Shown one piece after another: positions 28,076-38,069 of a DNA stretch of 64,000 bases (within the stretch, counting starts at the first letter, position 1; every line of letters starts with the position of its first letter). The DNA is taken from the NCBI GenBank assembly GCA_002838185.1, contig CP017948.1:1054001-1118000 (forward strand), read 5' to 3'. The notes under the pieces are model-generated. The model saw only the letters and a program-made list of their open reading frames with translations. It made no database searches and was not told the origin of the DNA. The position numbers and the translations under genes are program-made. This DNA comes from Tenericutes bacterium MO-XQ (GTDB lineage Bacteria > Bacillota_I > Bacilli_A > Acholeplasmatales > Acholeplasmataceae).

Positions 28076-30397
28076 CTATTTTAATGTGACAATTGTTACG
28101 CCATTTAGTCCTTCTCCTTCACCGCCGTAACGATGCTCTTTGATGTAAGGACTAGACTTGATGTAGCTGTGAACAGCTTTTCTTACTGCCCCTGTTCCAA
28201 ACCCATGAATGATCCTTAGAGTTGTTAATCCTGACATGAGTGCACCATCTATAGCATCATCTAATGCAGGTTTAACTTCTTCGTACCTGAATCCTCTTAA
28301 ATCCACTTCTAGTTTTCCTTGTTTTTGTGGTTTAATCTCTTCTGCTTTTTGTTTTTGGACTATTTTCGGTTTGTCGCTTGGTTTTTGTTTATCCTTCTTT
28401 AAATCAGACTTATCAAAAGATAACTCAAATTTTCCAAATTTAACAACATAAACGTCATCTTTAATGTCAATAATGGTTCCGTATTGTTGATAAGATGTAA
28501 TAAACACCTCATCTCCAACATTTAGCGACTCATCGAAATATAATGATTTATCTCCTCCAATACTTTGATTTAGTTTGTTTTTTAAATCTGCAAGTTCTGG
28601 TTTAGAAAGTGATTGTTTTTTCTGAAGTTCATTAATTAAATCAATGGCTTCTTCTCTTAATTTAAGCCATTTTGACTCTTCTTTATGTTTAACTTTCTCT
28701 ATCATATCATCTTGACGTTTTAAAAGATCATTTTTGATATCTTGATAATGTTGTTTTTCTTCTCTAACTTTGGATAACTCTAGATTAAGTGATTCTTTTT
28801 CCCTTTGAATCTCAAGCATTTCATCATTAAGTTTTTCCATGGTCTTTGCTAAATCTGATTGTCTACCTTCATAAAGTTTTAATGCTTGCTCAACGATTGT
28901 TTCTGGTAGACCTAATCTTCTAGCAATTAAAAATGCATGTGAAGAACCCGTGGTTCCCATCTGTAAGAAATACAAGGGTTTTAAGGTTTGCTTATCAAAT
29001 GCTACGCTTGCTGTCGTCATATGAGGTTGTTCGTATGCATAGCTTTTAAGTTCTGAATAATGGGTAGTAACCATCATTCTTGCATCATAATCTTTAAAAG
29101 CCTCTAAAATTGAAATAGCAAGCGCAACCCCTTCATTTGGATCTGTACCACTACCAATTTCATCGAGTAAGACTAATGTATTGTCCTTCATGTTTTTAAT
29201 CATATTGATAATTTTAGTTAGATGTGATGAAAAGGTTGATAAGGATTGTGAAATAGATTGTTCATCACCTATATCCGCAAACACTTGATCAAATATTGCG
29301 ATATTACTAGCTTCATTAAGCGGTGTAAGCATCCCCATTTGTGTCATTAAAGTAAGTAATCCTAATGTTTTTAATGCTACGGTTTTACCACCAGTGTTTG
29401 GTCCAGTAATAAGTAGTGTTTTTAAATGCTTATCTAAAGATAAACTGATAGGAACAGCCTCTTTTTGGTCCAGTAAAGGATGTTTTGCAGAGATCAGTTG
29501 TATGAAACCCTCTTGATTAATGTTTGGCATATGAGCATCAATATCAAGTGCATAGATAGCTTTTGCATGGATTAAATCCATATGCACAAATACATCTAAA
29601 TTTTGTTTTAAAGATAGATAAGAAACTTGTATCTCTTTACTCATATCTTCTATGATTAGATCTATTTCTTTTTGTTCACTGACCTTTAATGACTCGATTT
29701 GAGCTGTAATTGAACGTGTTTGTTCAGGTTCAATGTATATTGTTTGTTTGGATGCAGACATATCATGAATAACACCCTTAATCTTATTCTTGAATGCCTC
29801 TTTGACACCAATACAAAAACGCTCATTTCTCATCACAATCACTTGATCATTTAGATATTTGGAATAATCGACAAGTATTTTTTGTAATTTGTCTTGAAGT
29901 TGTTTATCAAATCTTGAAATATCTTTTCTAATACTTGCAAGCTTTGGTGTTGCATCATCCAAAATCACGCCATCTTCATCAAGTTTTGATTCAATATATG
30001 ATAATAAACTTTTATGAGTTGAAAGTTGATCAAAAAGTGGTACTAAACTTGTTGATTTAATATTTAGTGTTTGTCTTTGTCTTAAATAGAGTAATATATC
30101 TCTTTCCATGACTAAAAAAAGACGAATATAAAGTAAGTCTTGAATGCTATATCTTCTTTTAATCTCGGCATAATGAAGCAATGTATATATATCAAAATCA
30201 TCCAAAAAAGGAATGGTTCCAAATTTCGCAATGAGTTCAAGCATATCATTAACTTCTACTAGCATATGATTGACATGACTAAGATCTGTAGAAGGTTCTT
30301 GATGATTCAATTTTTGTTTAGCAGAGTCAGATTTTAAATACTTTGATATTTTTTCAATGATTTGGTCTAACTCCAAGGTTTTTGTCATAAATCGCAT
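28076..30397 (-). CDS. mutS2: MutS2 (endonuclease/ribosome-collision factor)
   Basis: A 773-residue MutS2: MutS core and coiled-coil clamp, ATPase with Walker A TGPNTGGKTVALKT and Walker B VLLDEIGSGTDPNEG, a Glu/Lys-rich coiled coil (about 500-610), and a C-terminal Smr domain (VDLRGFRYEEVKPALDDAI, IIHGFGTGAVRKAVHSYI). MutS2 acts against recombination and, in Bacillus, rescues collided ribosomes. Start 30397 follows AAAAGGGTG; an in-frame upstream ATG at 30466 would overlap the divergent rnhC start. Ends exactly where the trxA upstream region begins. Confidence 0.93.
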   Translation of the reverse strand: MRFMTKTLELDQIIEKISKYLKSDSAKQKLNHQEPSTDLSHVNHMLVEVNDMLELIAKFGTIPFLDDFDIYTLLHYAEIKRRYSIQDLLYIRLFLVMERDILLYLRQRQTLNIKSTSLVPLFDQLSTHKSLLSYIESKLDEDGVILDDATPKLASIRKDISRFDKQLQDKLQKILVDYSKYLNDQVIVMRNERFCIGVKEAFKNKIKGVIHDMSASKQTIYIEPEQTRSITAQIESLKVSEQKEIDLIIEDMSKEIQVSYLSLKQNLDVFVHMDLIHAKAIYALDIDAHMPNINQEGFIQLISAKHPLLDQKEAVPISLSLDKHLKTLLITGPNTGGKTVALKTLGLLTLMTQMGMLTPLNEASNIAIFDQVFADIGDEQSISQSLSTFSSHLTKIINMIKNMKDNTLVLLDEIGSGTDPNEGVALAISILEAFKDYDARMMVTTHYSELKSYAYEQPHMTTASVAFDKQTLKPLYFLQMGTTGSSHAFLIARRLGLPETIVEQALKLYEGRQSDLAKTMEKLNDEMLEIQREKESLNLELSKVREEKQHYQDIKNDLLKRQDDMIEKVKHKEESKWLKLREEAIDLINELQKKQSLSKPELADLKNKLNQSIGGDKSLYFDESLNVGDEVFITSYQQYGTIIDIKDDVYVVKFGKFELSFDKSDLKKDKQKPSDKPKIVQKQKAEEIKPQKQGKLEVDLRGFRYEEVKPALDDAIDGALMSGLTTLRIIHGFGTGAVRKAVHSYIKSSPYIKEHRYGGEGEGLNGVTIVTLK

Positions 30398-30457
30398 AAA
30401 ATGCACCCTTTTTCTATAAAAATGTGGTATAATAATAGTTGAGCGTAGAGGTGAACT

Positions 30458-31315
30458 ATGAAACATTACACAATGTCTGTAACTGAAAAAGAACTAGAAA
30501 AATTAAATAAAGTTTATCAATATCATCAAGTAGAAGATAAAAATCCTTATCTTCTTTTTCATGCTAAGCATAATGATATTGAAATCCTAGGATATAAAAC
30601 AGGTAAAGTACTACTCCAAGGTGCTGAAGTCACTCATGAGTTAGTCGCAATCAAGACCCATTTAAATAAGGAAGACTATGCAGCAATCGGTTCTGATGAA
30701 GTTGGAACTGGTGATGTTTTTGGTCCAATTGTTGTTTGTTCTGTATTTGTAAACAAATCTGAAATCCCACTTTTAGAAGAACTTGGTGTTAAGGATTCTA
30801 AGAACATGACAGATCAAAAAATCATTGAAATTGCACCAAAACTTGCAAAAATACTCATTCACTCATTACTTATTCTACCACCATCTAAGTATAATAAGCT
30901 AGTTAGTGAGGGATATAATTTAAATAAAATGAAAGCTTTACTCCATAATCAAGGCATTGTAAAGACTTCATCTAAGTTAAAAGAGAGTGTTCCAGTTATA
31001 TTAGATCAATTTTGCACACCACAATTATACTTTAATTATTTAAAAGATGAAACCCTTGTTTATAGAGATATCGATTTTCACACAAAAGCTGAACAAGTAC
31101 ACTTAAGTGTCGCAGCTGCATCTATTATTGCTAGATATGCATTTTTAGTCAAAATGAAGCAATATAGCCAAAAAATTGGTATGAAATTACCAAAAGGTGC
31201 TGGCAAAGAAGTTGATGAAGCGATTCAAATTTTACATGAGAAAAAAGGTAATAAAGGGTTAAATCTGATTGCAAAAATGAATTTCAAAAATGTAACTAAA
31301 CAAGATTTATCCTAA
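30458..31315 (+). CDS. rnhC: Ribonuclease HIII
   Basis: A 285-residue RNase HIII that removes RNA from RNA-DNA hybrids. The N-terminal TBP-like substrate domain (1-80) is followed by the RNase H fold with AIGSDEVGTGDVFGP (catalytic Asp, Glu), KDSKNMTDQKI and HLSVAAASIIARYAFL. It is divergent from mutS2, as in many Bacillota. A TATAAT box lies at 30428-30433 and GAGGTGA precedes the ATG. The last three codons come from a 34-bp tandem duplication shared with the end of rluD. Confidence 0.94.
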   Translation: MKHYTMSVTEKELEKLNKVYQYHQVEDKNPYLLFHAKHNDIEILGYKTGKVLLQGAEVTHELVAIKTHLNKEDYAAIGSDEVGTGDVFGPIVVCSVFVNKSEIPLLEELGVKDSKNMTDQKIIEIAPKLAKILIHSLLILPPSKYNKLVSEGYNLNKMKALLHNQGIVKTSSKLKESVPVILDQFCTPQLYFNYLKDETLVYRDIDFHTKAEQVHLSVAAASIIARYAFLVKMKQYSQKIGMKLPKGAGKEVDEAIQILHEKKGNKGLNLIAKMNFKNVTKQDLS

Positions 31316-31372
31316 TTGGTGATAAATGATTAAAAATGATTTATCCTAATTGATCAATAAATGATTTAAAAT
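31304..31372. repeat. 34/35-bp tandem duplication spanning convergent gene ends
   Basis: 31304-31337 and 31338-31372 are near-identical copies, both starting GATTTATCCTAATTG. The first copy codes the end of rnhC (DLS-stop); the second is the antisense of the rluD C-terminus. The duplication also makes a GATAAAT/ATTTATC inverted repeat that may act as a weak terminator both ways. Confidence 0.75.
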
Positions 31373-32243
31373 CTTCGGGCATATCGGCTGTAAAAGTCAT
31401 ATGCTCTTTTTTTATTGGATGGATGAAGCTAAGTTTTGTTGCATGTAAAAATTGGCCTTGATCTCCAATGACTTGTTTTGGTCCATAAAGTGGATCTCCA
31501 ACAATTGGATGGTTAATATAAGCCATATGAACTCTAATTTGATGCGTTCTACCTGTTTCTAATTCACAAGAAATAAGTGTATAATCTCCAAATCTTTTTA
31601 ACACTTTAAAATGAGTAACCGAACGCTTACCATCTTCAACAATAGCCATTTTCAAACGGTTTTTTGGATGTCTTGCTATCGGTGCGTCAATCGTTCCTTC
31701 ATTTTCCTTAAAATCATGATAAACTAACGCAATATAAGTTCTTTTGATTTCATGATGTTTTAGTTGCTCACTGAGCAATTGATGCGCTTCATCATGCTTT
31801 GCGACTACAAGCAATCCACTTGTGTCTTTATCAATTCTATGAACGATTCCAGGTCTAATGACGCCGTTAATAGAACTTAAATGGTCCACTTGATGCATGA
31901 GTCCATGTACAAGTGTAGGTTCATGATAGCTGGATGCTGGATGAACAACTAAACCAACAGGTTTATTAATCACTAAAAGATCATCATCTTCATAAACGAT
32001 ATCCAAATCAAGATCTACTGGTTTAATATCTAAAGTAACTGGTTCAACTTCAAAAATGGTGATGATATCACCAGTTTTTAATAAATATCCAGTTTTAACT
32101 TTTTGATCATTGACTAAAATATGTTTATCTTTGATAAGATTTTGAACATAACTTCTACTTTTTGAGGCAAATTCATGTTCAGATAAGTACATATCTAATC
32201 TTTCTTTTTCATGATCTGCGGTAATTTTAATTTTCTTTTCCAT
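31341..32243 (-). CDS. rluD: Ribosomal large-subunit pseudouridine synthase, RluD type
   Basis: A 300-residue RluA-family synthase with an N-terminal S4 domain (ERLDMYLSEHEFASKSRSYVQNLIKDKHILVN) and catalytic motif HRIDKDTSGLLVVAKHDEAH. It modifies 23S rRNA uridines. It overlaps the lspA end by 17 bp, the usual lspA-rluD pairing in Bacillota, and is the last gene of the T-box operon. Confidence 0.92.
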   Translation of the reverse strand: MEKKIKITADHEKERLDMYLSEHEFASKSRSYVQNLIKDKHILVNDQKVKTGYLLKTGDIITIFEVEPVTLDIKPVDLDLDIVYEDDDLLVINKPVGLVVHPASSYHEPTLVHGLMHQVDHLSSINGVIRPGIVHRIDKDTSGLLVVAKHDEAHQLLSEQLKHHEIKRTYIALVYHDFKENEGTIDAPIARHPKNRLKMAIVEDGKRSVTHFKVLKRFGDYTLISCELETGRTHQIRVHMAYINHPIVGDPLYGPKQVIGDQGQFLHATKLSFIHPIKKEHMTFTADMPEDFKSFIDQLG

Positions 32244-32760
32244 CGGTTCTACTTTCTAATTTCTTATGTCTTTTTGGTTCCAAAAAGAATATGTCTATTG
32301 CAAATAATACTATTGCAGCAGATAAGAAATTATCTGCTAAGTTGTTTGTGAAGTTACTTAATCCAATATCATTTAAAAAATCCAAGAATGGATAATGTAA
32401 AAAATCGATAACAAAGCCATAAATTGCGCGATCAATCGCGTTACCTAAAGTGCCACTAATGAATAAGGCAATCGATATTGAATAGACTTTTTTGTTTTTA
32501 AAATCACTATCTTTAAACAAATAACCGAATACAACAAGTGCTAAGACAGTAATGATAAAAAATAATAGATCTTTATATTGAAAATCACTAAGTAAGCCTA
32601 GTGATGCACCTGTGTTTTCATAATAACTTAATTCTAAAACACGTGGGATAACAATATCATTGATCCCTTCAAATGTAGGTGCGATTAGGTGATAAGCTAA
32701 TTGTTTTGTCACTTGATCAAGTAATAGCGTGACAATTATAATGATTAGTCCTATAAACAT
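32227..32760 (-). CDS. lspA: Lipoprotein signal peptidase (signal peptidase II)
   Basis: A 177-residue four-helix membrane aspartyl protease that cuts prolipoprotein signals. Conserved blocks are DQVTKQLA, ENTGASLGLL (usually NxGAAFG), SGTLGNAIDRAIYGFVIDF and NLADNFLSAAI; the two catalytic Asp are in AIDR and LADN. It is needed for the lipobox proteins in the window (13436 and probably the gene at 1). GAGAATTTT precedes the ATG. Confidence 0.93.
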   Translation of the reverse strand: MFIGLIIIIVTLLLDQVTKQLAYHLIAPTFEGINDIVIPRVLELSYYENTGASLGLLSDFQYKDLLFFIITVLALVVFGYLFKDSDFKNKKVYSISIALFISGTLGNAIDRAIYGFVIDFLHYPFLDFLNDIGLSNFTNNLADNFLSAAIVLFAIDIFFLEPKRHKKLESRTDGKEN

Positions 32761-32771
32761 AAAATTCTCCT

Positions 32772-33158
32772 TTAAAACACAGTTGCTAAAACAACAATAC
32801 CTAAAATAAGTATTACAAATGCAGAAAACGAAAATTCTACATATTTAGGTATACGTGTGTTGATGTCTTTAATATCTTCATGGTAATTCTTTATAAGTAT
32901 ATAGTAAAAGTGATAATAAAGAAATACCCATCCTAAGACAAATATAAGCAAAATCACTGATAATATAAATGTAAGTTTAGTATATATAAACATATTGATG
33001 ACCAAGATACTTGGTAATAAGATGATCAAAAACGATATGAGCAACGCACCTAGTACTGACTTTACAGATGTCTTCATCGTCGTTTTAGAATCAATCCTTT
33101 TTACTAGGTTACGATATCTATGATAAAATTTATAAATACGATCAATTATAGTTTTCAT
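32772..33158 (-). CDS. Small membrane protein of unknown function
   Basis: A 128-residue protein with a basic N-terminus, three predicted membrane segments (about residues 35-60, 65-90 and 105-128) and a charged loop ending NTRIPKYVEF. I do not recognise the family. ATG 33158 is taken as the start; it overlaps the protease gene by 17 bp and uses the GAGGCGG within it. TTG at 33182 is the longer choice. Its place between a Lon-like PDZ protease and lspA suggests a membrane or export role, but nothing more can be said. Confidence 0.6.
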   Translation of the reverse strand: MKTIIDRIYKFYHRYRNLVKRIDSKTTMKTSVKSVLGALLISFLIILLPSILVINMFIYTKLTFILSVILLIFVLGWVFLYYHFYYILIKNYHEDIKDINTRIPKYVEFSFSAFVILILGIVVLATVF

Positions 33159-34128
33159 AAAGCCATAAAGCCGCCTCTTCAATAGTTTCTACAGGTACTA
33201 ATTCATACGAAACATTGATATCTTTCACATCATCATAATGCGATTTTGGAATAAAGAAAACATCAACATTATTGTACTCTGCAGTATATATTTTTTGAAC
33301 AATCCCACCAATTCTACCTATTGTTCCACTGCTATTTATGGTCCCTGTTCCAGCGATGACAACATCCGGAATGTTTATATTTAGTAAACTTACATAAATA
33401 CTAAGGGTTTGCAGCATACCTCCACTTGGTCCTCCGACAGTACTATTAAGACCAGGAAGTTCATAGGCTGGATAAGCATCATAAATCACATACTTGGTAT
33501 AAAAAAGAAATGATACTTCTCCTAATACTTGTTCATAATCAAGTGTATATGTGGATCCGTCTTCTTTTTGAATTAAATAAGTCACATTGATATGATCTGA
33601 TAATTCAAAAAAGGATTGAGGGTCGTAATCTTGATATGATTCTCCATTAATCTCTATGATGACATCTCCAATATCTACCATATCAAGTCTTTTAGGAAAA
33701 TCATAGATATATAAACCTTCAAATCCATAATCCATAATGATTGATGGATCTTGTTCTTTTGCCATTTCATATGCTTTTATTAAAGCAATCTGATATGAAA
33801 CGCTTTTTGAAAGCTGTCCTTGTCTATATTCATCGATAATTGTGTTTTCTTGTTCTCTAATGGTAGGTCTTCTAACAACAACTGTCTCATCATTTTTAAG
33901 TAACATATATTGAAACGCTGTTATAGGATCATAAGAATACACATAAACACTGTAAAACTGATCAGGCATCTCATGTCCTTCAATTTCAAATGATGATTCT
34001 AAAGGTGTAAGTCCACCAGGTGCTGTAACTGTATAGTTAGTTGGTACAACCGCAACAAAAAAGACATATAGATAGGCAAAAGATAAGATAATTAATAATG
34101 TTTTATTCTTTTTAATGAAGGTTAACAT
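33142..34128 (-). CDS. Membrane-anchored PDZ/Lon-like serine protease (YlbL/SepM type)
   Basis: A 328-residue protein with one N-terminal membrane anchor (10-28), a PDZ domain (about 110-195, [17 protein letters not shown]) and a Lon-type S16 domain with the Ser-Lys dyad Ser235 (VGGPSGGML) and Lys279 ([11 protein letters not shown]). Related proteins cleave signalling peptides outside the cell (SepM) or act in envelope upkeep (YlbL). ATG overlaps comEB by 17 bp. Whether it processes a peptide here is unknown. Confidence 0.87.
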   Translation of the reverse strand: MLTFIKKNKTLLIILSFAYLYVFFVAVVPTNYTVTAPGGLTPLESSFEIEGHEMPDQFYSVYVYSYDPITAFQYMLLKNDETVVVRRPTIREQENTIIDEYRQGQLSKSVSYQIALIKAYEMAKEQDPSIIMDYGFEGLYIYDFPKRLDMVDIGDVIIEINGESYQDYDPQSFFELSDHINVTYLIQKEDGSTYTLDYEQVLGEVSFLFYTKYVIYDAYPAYELPGLNSTVGGPSGGMLQTLSIYVSLLNINIPDVVIAGTGTINSSGTIGRIGGIVQKIYTAEYNNVDVFFIPKSHYDDVKDINVSYELVPVETIEEAALWLYENYN

Positions 34129-34585
34129 AAGTTAACTCACCAACTTTTATTTGACGATATGAAACACCAGCTGCCTTTAACATTTTAACAGCAGCTTGGT
34201 GTTCTTTTGTATGTTCATATTTATCACTCTCATAAACAATCTCTTTAATACCTGATTGAATGATGAGTTTTGTGCATTCATTGCATGGAAAAAGCGTTAC
34301 AAAAATAGATGAGCCTTTTAGTGATTGGGTAGCATTTAAAATGGCGTTTGCTTCTGCATGAACGACATATGGATACTTTGTATCTAAATATTCACCCATA
34401 TTACCCCAAGGAAACTCATCATCTTTTGCACCTGAAGGCATACCGTTATAACCAATACCTACAATTCTTAAGTCGCTATTTACAATGCATGCACCCACTT
34501 GAGTGGATGGATCTTTACTTCTAAGCGCTGATAGTTTCGCAACACCCATAAAATATTGATCCCAAGTGATAAATTCTTTTCTCAT
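34112..34585 (-). CDS. comEB: dCMP deaminase (ComEB-like)
   Basis: A 157-residue zinc deaminase making dUMP from dCMP. Zinc and catalytic residues are in [12 protein letters not shown] (His76, Glu78) and PCNECTK (Cys101, Cys104); [24 protein letters not shown] is also typical. It starts one base inside the msrA stop. The comEB name refers to its place in the Bacillus competence operon; no comEA or comEC is present. Confidence 0.93.
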   Translation of the reverse strand: MRKEFITWDQYFMGVAKLSALRSKDPSTQVGACIVNSDLRIVGIGYNGMPSGAKDDEFPWGNMGEYLDTKYPYVVHAEANAILNATQSLKGSSIFVTLFPCNECTKLIIQSGIKEIVYESDKYEHTKEHQAAVKMLKAAGVSYRQIKVGELTYVNLH

Positions 34586-35082
34586 TACTTTCTCTCTTCC
34601 TTTTTGGCTAAACCTAAATTAACATGGCAATAACCAAATGGGTTTTTCTTTAAGTATTTTTGATGATTTTCTTCTGCAAGCTCATAATCTTTATTTTCTC
34701 TTATGATGACTTGAACATCATCATAATCACCTTTAAAGTAAGACTTCATATAAGCAATCACTCGGTCTTTTTCACTCATATCATCAAGATAAATACCACT
34801 ACGATATTGAAAACCGATATCATTACCTTGTCTATTGATGCTAAAAGGATTGATGATTCTAAAAAAGTGTTCTAATACACCTTCTAATGATAATACATTT
34901 TCATCATAAACCACTCTACAAGCTTCTGCATGTGTACATGTACCATCACATACTTCACGATATGTTGGGTTCTTACGATTTCCATCTACATAACCTACCG
35001 ATGTTTCAGTAACACCTTTAAGTTGGTCAAAATAAGCTTCAACACCCCAAAAACATCCTCCTGCTAAAACAATACTTTTCAT
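34585..35082 (-). CDS. msrA: Peptide methionine-S-sulfoxide reductase A
   Basis: A 165-residue MsrA with active-site GGCFWG (Cys10) and the family blocks [34 protein letters not shown] and [12 protein letters not shown] 35082 is chosen because AGGTGA lies just upstream; GTG at 35091 belongs to that ribosome site. It is one base after the aspS stop, so translation is coupled. Thioredoxin would be the reductant. Confidence 0.94.
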   Translation of the reverse strand: MKSIVLAGGCFWGVEAYFDQLKGVTETSVGYVDGNRKNPTYREVCDGTCTHAEACRVVYDENVLSLEGVLEHFFRIINPFSINRQGNDIGFQYRSGIYLDDMSEKDRVIAYMKSYFKGDYDDVQVIIRENKDYELAEENHQKYLKKNPFGYCHVNLGLAKKEERK

Positions 35083-35083
35083 A

Positions 35084-36799
35084 TTATTCACCTACTTTCA
35101 AATGTAATTCTTTTAATTGAATCTCATCAACATCACTTGGTGCTTGCATCATTTGATCTTTAGCACTTTGTGTCTTAGGAAATGCAATAACATCTTTAAT
35201 GTTTGATGTATGTGTCATTAACATGACAATTCTATCTAACCCCAGAGCTAAACCGCCATGAGGTGGTGTTCCATATTTAAGCGCATCAACAAAGAATCCA
35301 AAACGATGTTTAACATCTTCATCGGTTAATCCTAATGTCTTAAACATAAGTTTTTGAACTTCTTGATTGTGGATTCTTATCGAACCACCACCAATTTCAT
35401 ATCCATTTAGAACAATGTCATAAGCTTTCGCATATGCTTCTTTTGGATTTTCCGCTAATACTTTTGGATCATTAGGTTGTGTGAATGGATGATGTTTAGC
35501 ATAATAACGTTTTTCTTCTTCATCATATTCTAAAAGTGGCCATTCTGTAATCCAAACGAACTGGTAATTATTTGGATCTGCTAAGTTAAACATGTCTGCA
35601 AGTTCTACTCTTAAAGCCCCAAGAGCATTAAGTGCATTGTCATTATCACCTGGAACTAAAAATAGTATATCTTGTTCATTTAAGTTAAATGAAGCATAAT
35701 GTTCATCATTCATGAACTTATTTAAACTTCCTGAATATCCTTCAGATGTAAGTTTGATAAATGCTAATGCATCTCCATGGTTTTTCTTAACTAAATGAGA
35801 TAGCTGGTCTATTTGTTTTCTTGAAAGACTTGCGCCATTTGGCAATACTAAGCCTTTTACGTATGTTTTTCCATTGAATAACGGGATATCAATATCTTTA
35901 AATGTATCTGTATAATCTGAAATATGTAACTCATATCTTAAGTCAGGTTTATCTGTTCCATAAGTTTCCATTGCTTCTTTGTAACTCATTTTTCTAAATG
36001 GTGCTTTAACTTCAACATCAAGAACTTTTTTAAATGTATGAACCATAATTTTTTCAATTAAACTTTGAATATCTGATTCGTCAATAAAAGAAGCTTCGAT
36101 ATCGACTTGTGTAAACTCTGGTTGACGATCTGCTCTTAAGTCTTCATCCCTAAAACATTTTGCGATTTGGAAATATTTTTCAAAACCAGCGACCATAAAT
36201 AATTGTTTATAGATTTGTGGAGATTGAGGTAGTGCATAAAAATGACCCGCATATAAGCGTGATGGTACTAAATAATCTCTTGCTCCTTCTGGTGTTGATT
36301 TTCCTAAAATTGGTGTTTCAAGTTCATAAAAGCCTTCATCAACTAAAACACTTCTAATAGCTTGAGTAATTTTATGTCTTTGAATTAAGTAATTTTGCAT
36401 GACAGGACGTCTTAAATCTAGATAACGATATTTAAGTCTTGTCTCTTCTAGAGCATCTGAATCGTTAGAAACAGTCATTGGTGGGGTTTCAGCTGCACTT
36501 AAAATGATTAAATCTGTTACTTCAATTTCAATTTCACCTGTAGGTATATTTAAGTTTTTGCTTTCACGCTCTAAAACAACACCTTTAACTTCAATGACAA
36601 ACTCACTTCTTATTTTAAGTGCTTTTTCATAGTCTTTATGGTCAGGTTTGACCACGATTTGAGTAATTCCAAAACGGTCTCTTAAATCAATAAATACTAA
36701 ACCACCAAGGTTTCTTGATTTTTGAACCCAACCTTTTAAGTATACATGTTCACCGACATGTTTGAAATTTAATTCATTATTATGATGTGTATATTTCAT
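35084..36799 (-). CDS. aspS: Aspartyl-tRNA synthetase
   Basis: A 571-residue class IIb synthetase: OB-fold anticodon domain (1-105), motif 2 (FRDEDLRADRQPEFTQVD), the bacterial GAD insert in the middle, and motif 3 (GGLALGLDRIVMLM). Whether it also charges tRNA-Asn is not clear. It lies one base after hisS, the common hisS-aspS pair, and the upstream T-box has an Asp-type specifier. Confidence 0.97.
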   Translation of the reverse strand: MKYTHHNNELNFKHVGEHVYLKGWVQKSRNLGGLVFIDLRDRFGITQIVVKPDHKDYEKALKIRSEFVIEVKGVVLERESKNLNIPTGEIEIEVTDLIILSAAETPPMTVSNDSDALEETRLKYRYLDLRRPVMQNYLIQRHKITQAIRSVLVDEGFYELETPILGKSTPEGARDYLVPSRLYAGHFYALPQSPQIYKQLFMVAGFEKYFQIAKCFRDEDLRADRQPEFTQVDIEASFIDESDIQSLIEKIMVHTFKKVLDVEVKAPFRKMSYKEAMETYGTDKPDLRYELHISDYTDTFKDIDIPLFNGKTYVKGLVLPNGASLSRKQIDQLSHLVKKNHGDALAFIKLTSEGYSGSLNKFMNDEHYASFNLNEQDILFLVPGDNDNALNALGALRVELADMFNLADPNNYQFVWITEWPLLEYDEEEKRYYAKHHPFTQPNDPKVLAENPKEAYAKAYDIVLNGYEIGGGSIRIHNQEVQKLMFKTLGLTDEDVKHRFGFFVDALKYGTPPHGGLALGLDRIVMLMTHTSNIKDVIAFPKTQSAKDQMMQAPSDVDEIQLKELHLKVGE

Positions 36800-36800
36800 G

Positions 36801-38069
36801 TTATTTCTCCAATTTTTGTGTTAAATAATTCACAACTTCGTTTAGTTTAATTTCTTCTTGTACTTCTGTTTTTGTATTTTTAACGCTAATCATACCACGT
36901 TCAAACTCTTCATCACCTAAAATAAGTAAATATTTCGCATCTAATCTTAGAGCTTGCTTGAATTGTCCTTTAAATGATTTTTGAGTATAGTTCATATCAC
37001 ATACCAAATCAGCGTTTCTTAAATCATATAATAATTTCATCGCATATTTGCGCAGATTAGGGCTTGTAGTCACAACGAAAGCATCTACTTCAAGATCTTT
37101 AGAAAAATCAATTTCAAGGGCATCTAATGCCATTAAAAGTCTTTCCATTCCAAAAGCAAATCCGATGCCTCCTAAATCAGGACCACCTAACTCTTTAACT
37201 AAGTTTTGGTATCTACCACCACCACCTAATACATTTTGAGCACCAAAGCCTTTGATATCAGCTTCAATTTCAAATACTGTATGGCTGTAATAGTCTAACC
37301 CTCTAACCAATCGAGGTGCAATTTCATAATCAATACCAGCAGCATCTAAATAGCCAATCACTTCATCAAAATACGCTTTTGATTCGTCATTAAGTAAATC
37401 TAACGGAGTAGGTGCTGACTTAACAGCTTCGTGATTATGATCAATTTTACAATCCAATATTCTTAGTGGATTTTTATAGATACGCTCTTTACAGTCATTA
37501 CAAAGCTCATCTTTGTGTGGTGTAAAATGCTTTACTAAAGCTTCGTGATAACTTGATCTTGATGCTTGATCTCCTAATGTGTTGACTCTAACTTTGACGC
37601 CTTTTAGTCCTAAACGTTTGATGAAATCATAAGCAAGTATGACGATTTCAGCATCAAGAGCTGCATCAACTGTACCAATCGCTTCAACACCAAATTGATA
37701 AAATTGACGATAACGACCTTTTTGTGGTCTTTCATATCTGAAATTAGGACCAATGTAGTAAACTTTTTCTAATTCTTGAGAAGCATATAATTTGTTTTCT
37801 ACATAGCTTCTAATCACACCTGCAGTACCTTCTGGTCTTAGTGTTAATGCACGATTAGAACGATCAACAAAATCATATGTTTCTTTTGTGACCATATCTG
37901 ATCCTTCAGAATCTCTATGAAACACATTAGAATACTCCATCATCGGTGTTCTAATTTCTTTAATGTTATATAAATTTAAAATATGTCTAATACTTTCTTC
38001 TAGTTTGATCCATTTATGTGATTCATTTGGAAGAACATCATATGTTCCTTTAACTCTGTTTGCGCTCAT
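36801..38069 (-). CDS. hisS: Histidyl-tRNA synthetase
   Basis: A 422-residue class IIa synthetase with motif 1, motif 2 (NFRYERPQKGRYRQFYQFGVEAIG), the histidine A loops (LVRGLDYYSHTVFE), motif 3 (GGIGFAFGMERLLMAL) and the C-terminal anticodon domain. GAAGGAGCAATAC precedes the ATG and the gene overlaps the GNAT gene by 20 bp. Confidence 0.97.
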   Translation of the reverse strand: MSANRVKGTYDVLPNESHKWIKLEESIRHILNLYNIKEIRTPMMEYSNVFHRDSEGSDMVTKETYDFVDRSNRALTLRPEGTAGVIRSYVENKLYASQELEKVYYIGPNFRYERPQKGRYRQFYQFGVEAIGTVDAALDAEIVILAYDFIKRLGLKGVKVRVNTLGDQASRSSYHEALVKHFTPHKDELCNDCKERIYKNPLRILDCKIDHNHEAVKSAPTPLDLLNDESKAYFDEVIGYLDAAGIDYEIAPRLVRGLDYYSHTVFEIEADIKGFGAQNVLGGGGRYQNLVKELGGPDLGGIGFAFGMERLLMALDALEIDFSKDLEVDAFVVTTSPNLRKYAMKLLYDLRNADLVCDMNYTQKSFKGQFKQALRLDAKYLLILGDEEFERGMISVKNTKTEVQEEIKLNEVVNYLTQKLEK

